From contig CAIQNH010000065.1 of assembly GCA_903873135.1 (NCBI GenBank), forward strand, positions 1-34,816: a DNA stretch of 34,816 bases. The letters run 5' to 3'. Of this stretch, positions 29,400 through 34,816 are shown in pieces. The notes beneath the pieces were generated by a model, which made no database searches, was not told where the DNA came from, and saw nothing but the letters and a program-made list of their open reading frames with translations. The stretch comes from an uncultured Actinomycetes bacterium (lineage in GTDB: Bacteria; Actinomycetota; Acidimicrobiia; Acidimicrobiales; Microtrichaceae). Every line of letters starts with the position of its first letter. Within the stretch, counting starts at the first letter, position 1. The position numbers and the translations under genes are program-made.

Positions 29400-29420
29400 C
29401 GGCCGCGGGGTCGTCAGTCG
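29393..29420. terminator. 9-bp hairpin spanning both convergent stop codons
   Basis: CGACTGACG (29393-29401) and CGTCAGTCG (29412-29420) are perfectly complementary with a 10-nt loop. The TGA of the cNMP-binding gene and the TCA (reverse stop) of the LLM gene both lie in the stem. This is the best two-way terminator candidate of the window. Confidence 0.6.
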
Positions 29421-30358
29421 ACGACCGACGGCCAGACCTCGGCACCGAAGCGCTCGAGCTGGTCGGCGTACTCACTGGCGGAGTCGGCGAGGAAGCGGAG
29501 CTGGAGCTGGTTCGCCCCGACGGCACGGTACCGACGCACGGCGGCGGCCACCTCGTCGGCGGATCCGCTGACCGTCCAGTCCGGGTCGTCCGACCGGGCC
29601 GGACCGAGCCGCACCGGGGCACCGTTGATCCCCAGGTCGAATCGCTCCGGCCGTCCTGCCGCAGCACGTTCGGATCGGATGAACTCCACCGCCGCCCGCA
29701 TCCCCATCTCGGGGGGACCCTGCGGCAACCAGCCGTCCCCCAACCGCGCGGCGCGGCGCATCGCCGGTCGGGACGAGCCACCCACCCAGATCGGCGGCCC
29801 GCCGGGGCGGTGGGGACGCGGCCGGACCCCGACGCCGACGTCGGCGCCCGGACCTCCGACCGTCGGGTACTCGTCCTCGAAGGCCGCACGGATCACCTCG
29901 ACGGCCTCGTCGGTCGTCGCCCCCCGGTGCTCGTGATCGACCCCGAGCAGGTCGAACTCCGAGCGCAGGTGTCCGGCACCCACTCCCAGGATCGCTCGGC
30001 CACCGCTCAGATGGTCGAGCGTCGTGAAGGCCTTGGCGGTCACGAGGGGGTGTCGGTAGGGCAGGACGTACACGTGGCTCAGCAGGTGCACCCGTTCCGT
30101 CCGGGCGGCGAGCCACGACAGCGTCGCCACCGTGTCGTACCAGGTGGCCGACATGGACTCGTCGGCCGGACGCGGGATGGCCACGTGGTCGCACACGGCG
30201 ACGTAGCAGGCCCCCGCTCGGTCCGCAGCCTCGGCGATCGCACCCAACTCGGCTGCGCCGGCCGTGGTCTCCCAGGGCTGGACGTAGATCGTCGACTGCG
30301 ACTGGATCGGGAGCTGCAGCCCCCACACCACCTCGCCGTCGGGGATGACCGCAGCCAT
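29414..30358 (-). CDS. LLM-class (F420-dependent) oxidoreductase
   Basis: 314-aa luciferase-like TIM-barrel oxidoreductase. Blocks typical of the F420-dependent actinobacterial group: an N-terminal strand VVWGLQLPIQSQ, CYVAVCDHVAIP, LDHLSGGRAILGVGAGH, the strand GPPIWVGGSSRPAMRRAARLGDGWLP, and a C-terminal VGANQLQLRF. Coenzyme F420 rather than FMN is inferred from family habit. It is the last gene of a four-gene operon; its ATG overlaps the previous stop by one base (TGATG). Likely a redox step in the same acyl-CoA/steroid pathway as the thiolase; the substrate is unknown. Confidence 0.87.
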   Translation of the reverse strand: MAAVIPDGEVVWGLQLPIQSQSTIYVQPWETTAGAAELGAIAEAADRAGACYVAVCDHVAIPRPADESMSATWYDTVATLSWLAARTERVHLLSHVYVLPYRHPLVTAKAFTTLDHLSGGRAILGVGAGHLRSEFDLLGVDHEHRGATTDEAVEVIRAAFEDEYPTVGGPGADVGVGVRPRPHRPGGPPIWVGGSSRPAMRRAARLGDGWLPQGPPEMGMRAAVEFIRSERAAAGRPERFDLGINGAPVRLGPARSDDPDWTVSGSADEVAAAVRRYRAVGANQLQLRFLADSASEYADQLERFGAEVWPSVVD

Positions 30359-30858
30359 CAGTGCCCGCCCCGGGCGTCGGCCCGGGCGGCGTCGATCACG
30401 ATCGACGGGTCCTCGAGGTCCGGGCTGAAAGTGGCCGCTCCCACCTGCACCACCAACGAGAACGTCCCGCTCCCGGTCGTGAACGGCAGCGCCGCGACGC
30501 CACGGACCCGGTCAGCGAGCGCCGGGCCGGCCAGCTCGCCGCCCGAGGGAACCACGAGGAGGAACTCGCCGTCCCGCACCTGACGCAGGAGGTCGGTCGA
30601 TCGGATCAACGGGGCCAGACGTCGGGCCAGTTCGTCGGCCACGTCGGCCGTCCAGTCGGCGCCGCCCGCCACGGGCGGACGGACGTCCGGAGTCGGGCCT
30701 GCGTCACCTCCGAAGGGCGACACCACGTCCCGGTCCACCGGATCGATCAGGGACAACGCCAGCACGGTCGCCTGGGAGCCGGCGGCGCCGAGGCGACGCA
30801 GGAAGGACGTCGCCTCGTCGATCACCTCGGCCTCGGGACGGGCGGACTCGTCGCTCAC
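30358..30858 (-). CDS. Small protein with degenerate GGDEF-like domain
   Basis: 166 aa. From about residue 75 the sequence follows the order of a diguanylate cyclase domain: LARRLAPLIRSTDLLRQVRDGEFLLVVP, then a helix with ALADRVRG, then a strand ending VQVGAATFSP. The signature loop reads RDGEF (95-99) instead of GGDEF, and the N-terminal half is shortened with a loop insert, so catalysis is unlikely; nucleotide binding or a structural role is possible. The GTG at 30858 overlaps the thiolase stop by 4 bases (GTGA), which fixes the start. A GGDEF-like gene inside a thiolase/LLM operon is unusual. Fold assignment is by eye and should be treated as tentative. Confidence 0.6.
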   Translation of the reverse strand: MSDESARPEAEVIDEATSFLRRLGAAGSQATVLALSLIDPVDRDVVSPFGGDAGPTPDVRPPVAGGADWTADVADELARRLAPLIRSTDLLRQVRDGEFLLVVPSGGELAGPALADRVRGVAALPFTTGSGTFSLVVQVGAATFSPDLEDPSIVIDAARADARGGH

Positions 30859-32048
30859 CCGCGGTCCGATCCCCAGATGCCGACGAAGCTCACCATCTCC
30901 CCCGGGTAGCCGCCCAGGTTGTGCGTGAGGGCGAGTCCGCGGTCGGCGGTCTGGATCCGACGATCCTCGGGGGCTTCGCCGCGCAGCTGCAACCAGCACT
31001 CGAACAGCATCCGCAGACCGGACGCTCCGACCGGGTGACCGAACGACTTGAGACCGCCGTCGGTGTTGACCGGCAGCTCACCGTGCAGGTCGAACACCCC
31101 GGCCTCGCAGTCCTGCCACGCAGTGCCGCGGTCGGAGAAACCGAGGTCCTCCATGAGGACGAGTTCGGTGGGTGTGAAGCAGTCGTGGACCTCGGCCATC
31201 GCGAGCTCACGACGCGGGTCGGTGATGCCGGCCTGTGCGTAGGCGTCACGGGCAGCCATCTCACACTCCGGGAAGTGCGTGTAGTCGTAGTCGGGGTCCA
31301 GCAGGCCGGACCCGTTCCCGGCGACGAACGACAACGCCTTCACGTAGAGGGGAGCGTCCGTGTAGCGGTGGGCGTCCTCGGCCCGGACGACCACCGCCGA
31401 CGCCGCGCCGTCGGCCACGCCGGCGCAGTCGAACACCGAGAGCATCCCTGCGACCTCGGGCATGCGGCAGATGGCGTCCACGTCCATCTCGCGACGGAAC
31501 TGCGCCCTCGGGTTCCGGGCGCCGTTGGCGTGGTTCTTGGAGGCGATCCGGGCGAGCGTCCGGCGGAGCTCCGTCGGGTCCACCCCGTACTTGCGGGCGT
31601 AGGCGGGAGCCACGAGCGAGAACATCGCCGCAGCGGTCAGGGTGCGCTGCGTACCGTCGGTGGGGATCGGGAACGCGTTGAGACCCTGGTAGCCCGAGTC
31701 CTTCACCTTCTCCACGCCGACCGCGGCGGCGACGTCGTAGGCGCCGGAGGCCACGGCGTAACAGGCCTGCCGCAGCGCCTCGGACCCGGTGGCGCAGTAG
31801 TTCTCGACCCGGGTGACCGGCACACCCTCGAGCTTCAGCGGCGCCGCCAGGGTGATCCCCGACATGCCCGACTGGGCAGTGCCGAGCCACCAGGCGTCCA
31901 CGTCGGCGGGTCGGAGGTCGATCGCCGAGAGCGACTCCAGGGTGGCGTCGATCGCCAGGTCGTCGACGCCCCGGTCCCAGTGCTCCCGGAACGGGGTGCA
32001 GCCCATCGAGACGATGGCCACCCGATCAGCGATGCCGTGACTCCCCAT
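30855..32048 (-). CDS. SCP-x-type thiolase / lipid-transfer protein
   Basis: 397-aa thiolase of the SCP-x/Ltp branch, which cleaves or condenses beta-keto acyl-CoA or acts as a retro-aldolase on steroid side chains. The nucleophile is Cys85 (ENYCATGSEA); His288-Asp289-Cys290 (VHDCFTPTE) and the GHPVGASG loop at 337-344 with His338 complete the active site, so it looks catalytically intact. The ATG at 32048 overlaps the preceding stop by one base (TGATG). Partner enzymes of this branch usually need a DUF35 protein; here DUF35 is the C-terminal part of the gene directly upstream, so a complex between the two products is likely. Confidence 0.9.
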   Translation of the reverse strand: MGSHGIADRVAIVSMGCTPFREHWDRGVDDLAIDATLESLSAIDLRPADVDAWWLGTAQSGMSGITLAAPLKLEGVPVTRVENYCATGSEALRQACYAVASGAYDVAAAVGVEKVKDSGYQGLNAFPIPTDGTQRTLTAAAMFSLVAPAYARKYGVDPTELRRTLARIASKNHANGARNPRAQFRREMDVDAICRMPEVAGMLSVFDCAGVADGAASAVVVRAEDAHRYTDAPLYVKALSFVAGNGSGLLDPDYDYTHFPECEMAARDAYAQAGITDPRRELAMAEVHDCFTPTELVLMEDLGFSDRGTAWQDCEAGVFDLHGELPVNTDGGLKSFGHPVGASGLRMLFECWLQLRGEAPEDRRIQTADRGLALTHNLGGYPGEMVSFVGIWGSDRG

Positions 32049-33475
32049 CAGTCCGCCTCCCCGGGGGTGACCGAGCCTGGCGCCGGCCGGGCCTTCCAGA
32101 AGTAGTTGGCGATGCCGTCCGCCGTCCCGATCCGACGGAAGGTCATCTCGACCTCCATCCCGATCCGCACGTCGGCAGCGGCCACGTCGGTGAGCTCGAG
32201 CGGCAGTCGACCGCCGCCCTCGAAGTCGCAGACCGCGAACACGACCGGCGGCGACGGCGAGTAGGCGAGGGAGTCGACGGTGAATGTCGCCACCGTGGCC
32301 CGACGGTCCGCCACGGGCGTCGGGTCCATGTCGTCGACGTGCTGACCCAGGTAGGACACCCGCGCCGGCGGCAGGTGGAGCGCACCACTGGAGCGATCGC
32401 GACTCCCGACGAAGCCGTACTTCCAGTCGGAACGACGCTCGGCCGCCGACGCCGACATGCGCGCCGGCTCCGGCCGGTTCGGCGGCTGGACCGGGAGCAC
32501 GCCCCGCCACGCGAGGTACTTCCCGTACGGGAGGGCCGACCCACCGTCGACCTGCTCGGCCACGGTCGGCCCGGACATCGTCGCCTCGGTCCGCCGGAGG
32601 ACGGTCACGTCGGCTCCGTCGGCCAACGACACGAGCGCGACCACCTCACCCGGCGAGGACCGCTCGAGCAGGTCGGCCACGAGGAGACCCGGGTGGGCGG
32701 CACCGCAGAAGCCGACGCTCCGCTCCAGACGATCGGTCACCTCCACACCAGCGGCGCCGAGACGCTTGGCGAGCACCGCACCGGCGCGAGCGTGCGGGGC
32801 GCTGACGGCGACCCGAGCGACGTCGCCGTCGGTGAGGCCGCACGCGGCGAGCGCCCGATCCCACGCATCCACCGACAGGTCGTCGTAGCGCTGCTGGCCG
32901 AACCGCTCCTCCCAGGCGTGGACGCGCAGCTCGCCCGGAGCGCGCCACCGGTCGAGGAACTCGTGGGTGGCGGACGCATCGCCCAGGAACTCGGCCACGA
33001 GCGGTCCGACCGAGTCGTCGCCGACGAGGACCGCTGCGCCTGCGTCGCCACCACCCGACTCGTCGGTGGAACCGGCCAACCCGGTTCGGACGTCGCCTGC
33101 GACCACGGCCACGAGACGGTCCGACGAGTGCAGGGCGTTGCGCAGCGCCGACGCAGCTCCGCGGAGCCCGGGCCCGGCGTCGAGGGTCGAGACGGAGCCC
33201 GGGAGGCGGAGCGCTGCGTGCAGGAGCGGTGCACCGGACTTCTCCGCGTAGACGGGCGCCGTCGTGGCGAAGCTGAGGGAGTCGACCAGTTCGGCGTCGA
33301 TGCCTGACGCCAGCACCACCCGGGCCGCAGCCACGCCGAGCGTGACCGGGTCCTCGTCGTAGGAGGCCACGGACCGGGTCCCGGCCCCGCCACCGGAACC
33401 GAGCACCGCAGCGATCGCAGACCGTTCGAGCCGCCAGTGCGGCAGGTACCCGCTGGCGGTGATGATGCCCCTCAT
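32048..33475 (-). CDS. HMG-CoA synthase / KAS III-like domain fused to DUF35 (OB-fold) domain
   Basis: 475 aa. Residues about 1-300 have the thiolase-like fold of HMG-CoA synthase (GIITASGYLPHWRLER start; DSLSFATTAPVYAEKSGAPLLHAAL; RVAVSAPHARAG; ERSVGFCGAAHPGLLVADLLE). The region where the nucleophilic Cys should lie (STLDAGPGLRGAASAL, 96-111) has none. Residues about 315-475 resemble a DUF35 OB-fold (FVGSRDRSSGALHLPPARVS, TFTVDSLAYSPSPPVVFAVCDFEGGGR, MTFRRIGTADGIANYFW), but the zinc-ribbon Cys pairs are missing. It is probably a non-catalytic scaffold or substrate-handling partner of the adjacent thiolase. It is the first gene of the operon and divergent from the TetR gene at 33619. Confidence 0.8.
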   Translation of the reverse strand: MRGIITASGYLPHWRLERSAIAAVLGSGGGAGTRSVASYDEDPVTLGVAAARVVLASGIDAELVDSLSFATTAPVYAEKSGAPLLHAALRLPGSVSTLDAGPGLRGAASALRNALHSSDRLVAVVAGDVRTGLAGSTDESGGGDAGAAVLVGDDSVGPLVAEFLGDASATHEFLDRWRAPGELRVHAWEERFGQQRYDDLSVDAWDRALAACGLTDGDVARVAVSAPHARAGAVLAKRLGAAGVEVTDRLERSVGFCGAAHPGLLVADLLERSSPGEVVALVSLADGADVTVLRRTEATMSGPTVAEQVDGGSALPYGKYLAWRGVLPVQPPNRPEPARMSASAAERRSDWKYGFVGSRDRSSGALHLPPARVSYLGQHVDDMDPTPVADRRATVATFTVDSLAYSPSPPVVFAVCDFEGGGRLPLELTDVAAADVRIGMEVEMTFRRIGTADGIANYFWKARPAPGSVTPGEAD

Positions 33476-33541
33476 GTTCCCCTGTCCTCGCTCTCGGCAA
33501 CCCCGACGGCGACCGGTCTCCCACGGCCACCTGAGGGCCGG

Positions 33542-33563
33542 GGCAGTCTAGGGTCGGAGTGCC
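33542..33563. promoter_or_regulatory. Imperfect palindrome over the divergent TetR/thiolase-operon promoters
   Basis: The 22-base segment is symmetric as GGCAnTC-N8-GAnTGCC. It covers a minus-strand TAGACT box (33545-33550), a possible -10 for the HMGS-DUF35 operon. A TAGGGT at 33588-33593 can serve the TetR gene. Position suggests the operator of the TetR regulator at 33619, but the symmetry is imperfect. Confidence 0.35.
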
Positions 33564-33618
33564 GGACACCCCACAACGGACGACCGGTAGGGTTGGCGCT
33601 CGTCGTCTGGAGCACCCC

Positions 33619-34383
33619 ATGACCACTGATCGAGCGAGCGAGCGTCGGGAACAACGCCGGGAACAGCTGCTCACGGCCGCCGCGCAGTTGGTCACCGAAC
33701 GCGGCGTGGACGGCCTCACCATGCACGCGATCGCTGAACGCGTCGACTGCGCCGTCGGGACGATCTACACCTACTTCCCGTCCAAGTCGGCGCTGCTCGC
33801 CGCCCTGATGAGCGACGCCGTCCAGCTCCTGCTCGACACCTACCGGGCTGCGAGTGAGTCCTGGAGCACCGAGCTCAGGGACACACCGGCGGACGTCGCA
33901 GCCGCTGCTCGGGTGTTCGCGTTCACCGAGCTCTTCGTCTCCGCCCAGCAGCTGCACCCGGAGGAGTTCAGGTTCCTCCAGATGCTCATCACCACTCCGG
34001 AGACGCTCATCGAGCCGGGCGACGTCGCCTCGGTGCTCCCGTCCTCGCTGTCGTTCCTCGCCGAGGTCCACGACCTGCTCGACGCTGCGGTCCGTGTGGG
34101 CACGATCCGCGAACCCGAGGGCCGGGACGACCCGCTCCGGCGGACGCTCCGGTGGACCGGCGCGCTGCACGGCGTCCTCCTGGTCGCCAACGTGGCGCAC
34201 GTGTCCGGATTGCCCGACGCCGACGCCTACGACCCGTCGGTGCTCTCCACAGAGGTCACGGCCGACCTGCTCTCGGCCTGGGGTGCATCTCCCGAGGTGG
34301 TCGCCGACGCCAGATCGGTGGCCGGTGGGCTCCGCCCGAACGCTGCTCCGAGCACCAACCCGTCGGGGGCCGTCAGCGCCTGA
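33619..34383 (+). CDS. TetR family transcriptional regulator
   Basis: 254-aa TetR protein. The TetR-N domain is at about 12-62, with GLTMHAIAERVDCAVGTIY (32-50) as helix-turn-helix and TYFPSKSALLAALM after it; the rest is a helical ligand domain with a disordered Pro/Ser-rich tail. The ATG at 33619 is chosen because GGAG stands 6 nt upstream and the domain begins directly; a GTG at 33559 gives a longer, unlikely N-terminus. It is divergent from the thiolase/HMGS-DUF35/LLM operon with 143 bases between, so it most likely controls that operon and itself in response to an acyl-CoA or steroid ligand; this is inference. Confidence 0.87.
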   Translation: MTTDRASERREQRREQLLTAAAQLVTERGVDGLTMHAIAERVDCAVGTIYTYFPSKSALLAALMSDAVQLLLDTYRAASESWSTELRDTPADVAAAARVFAFTELFVSAQQLHPEEFRFLQMLITTPETLIEPGDVASVLPSSLSFLAEVHDLLDAAVRVGTIREPEGRDDPLRRTLRWTGALHGVLLVANVAHVSGLPDADAYDPSVLSTEVTADLLSAWGASPEVVADARSVAGGLRPNAAPSTNPSGAVSA

Positions 34384-34392
34384 CGTCCGGGC

Positions 34393-34417
34393 GGGCCACC
34401 CGATGCGGGGGTGGTCC
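34393..34417. terminator. Hairpin between convergent TetR and surface protein genes
   Basis: GGGCCACCC (34393-34401) pairs with GGGTGGTCC (34409-34417) with one G-T wobble and a 7-nt loop. It sits between the stops at 34383 and 34427 and could act for both strands. Confidence 0.5.
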
Positions 34418-34426
34418 TCGGTCAGT

Positions 34427-34816
34427 TCACTCAGACCGTGACCGACGCTGCAGCGTCGAACCGACGAGCACCAGGCCGGCGAGCAGCAGGATGCTCGCAG
34501 CCAGCACGATCAACTCGGATCGGGCACCGGAGAAGGCGAGCGACCGGGCCGATCCGTAGTTACCGACGCTCCGACGCTCCCCGACCTGATCCCCGACCAG
34601 CTCACCACTGCGCTCGCTGATCCCCGCGACCGCTGCCGGGGGTGGGTTCGGCACGGTGGTCGCACCGAGCACCTCAGTCGGGACCGTCGTCGTCGGTGCC
34701 GTCGTCGTGGGGATCGTGGTGCTCCCACCGACCTCCGTCGGGATGGTCGTCGTGGTGGTCTCCGGAACCGTCGTCGTGGTCGTCTCCGGAACAGTCGTCG
34801 TGGTCGTCTCCGGAAC
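34427..34816 (-). CDS. C-terminal part of a cell-surface protein with LAFSG sorting-like signal (5' end outside window)
   Basis: About 129 residues of a protein continuing beyond the right edge; no start is in view. The visible part begins with repeats of VPETTTTT, a Thr/Pro stalk. A short linker (ERRSVGNYGSARS), LAFSG (34526-34540), a membrane helix (LIVLAASILLLAGLVLVGS) and a basic tail (LQRRSRSE) follow. LAxTG-type motifs before a helix and basic tail are known substrates of class E sortases; here Ser replaces Thr. It is probably a wall- or membrane-anchored exported protein. The ectodomain and function cannot be judged. It is convergent with the TetR gene. Confidence 0.75.
   Translation of the reverse strand, partial: VPETTTTTVPETTTTTVPETTTTTIPTEVGGSTTIPTTTAPTTTVPTEVLGATTVPNPPPAAVAGISERSGELVGDQVGERRSVGNYGSARSLAFSGARSELIVLAASILLLAGLVLVGSTLQRRSRSE
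34746..34816 (-). repeat. Tandem 24-bp repeat coding for VPETTTTT
   Basis: Three copies (34746-34769, 34770-34793, and 34794 to the window edge) differ at one or two bases. Each encodes eight residues of the Thr/Pro stalk. More copies may follow outside the window; such arrays vary in number by slippage. Confidence 0.85.

Noticed and set aside
34746-34816. Short direct repeats as a CRISPR array
   Set aside because: The repeats are contiguous without spacers, are in frame, and code for VPETTTTT.

Overview
The window is one continuous stretch of very GC-rich, tightly packed bacterial chromosome with 32 protein genes. I see no rRNA, tRNA, CRISPR array, insertion sequence or phage gene. GC-saturated third positions, frequent GTG starts, F420-type (LLM) oxidoreductase, wax-ester synthase, many acyl-CoA synthetases and Thr/Pro-rich surface stalks point to a lipid- or steroid-degrading actinobacterium. 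Class Acidimicrobiia (Ilumatobacter/Iamia-like) is my best guess, by inference only. No gap between genes exceeds about 250 bases.

Layout. 12-3938: acetoacetyl-CoA synthetase divergent from two VOC-fold proteins and acetolactate decarboxylase. 3935-6611: YibE/F-type membrane protein and a LipM/LipQ-type esterase. 6737-11558: wax-ester synthase/DGAT, a FadD19-like acyl-CoA synthetase and a convergent relative. 11802-17966: a double-headed TetR protein, a beta-rich unknown, an amidohydrolase-like protein, a TetR gene translationally coupled to a DNA methyltransferase with an unusual C-terminal domain, and an Hsd4A-like short-chain dehydrogenase. 18084-22406: acyl-CoA synthetase, then an operon of zinc alcohol dehydrogenase, cyclase-family hydrolase and a small membrane protein. 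22547-24741: a one-chain sigma factor / zinc anti-sigma / membrane anchor / outer domain protein next to a secreted protein. 24879-28874: aldehyde dehydrogenase, amidohydrolase, SDR and EthD-type protein. 28947-33475: cyclic-nucleotide-binding protein convergent with a four-gene overlapping operon (HMG-CoA-synthase-like/DUF35 fusion, SCP-x thiolase, GGDEF-like protein, LLM oxidoreductase), divergent from a TetR gene. 34427-34816: C-terminal end of a repeat-stalked surface protein.

How the genes fit together. Most enzymes activate (four AMP-forming ligases), oxidise (SDRs, ADH, ALDH, LLM), cleave (thiolase, hydrolases) or store (WS/DGAT) acyl-CoA compounds. A 14-bp site with the KstR operator pattern lies over the amidohydrolase promoter, and two related CTGA-type palindromes lie at the SDR and ALDH promoters, so parts of the region probably belong to lipid/steroid regulons.

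Two architectural habits stand out. About ten genes have a TAnnnT -10 element 6-8 nt before the start codon, which predicts leaderless mRNAs. Four of five convergent gene pairs have an inverted repeat that includes both stop codons, and the fifth has a hairpin between the stops. The most novel-looking proteins are the sigma/anti-sigma/ectodomain fusion (22547-24199), the HMGS-DUF35 fusion with lost catalytic and zinc cysteines beside an intact thiolase (30855-33475), the tandem TetR (11802-13058) and the methyltransferase with its C-terminal domain (15490-16995).
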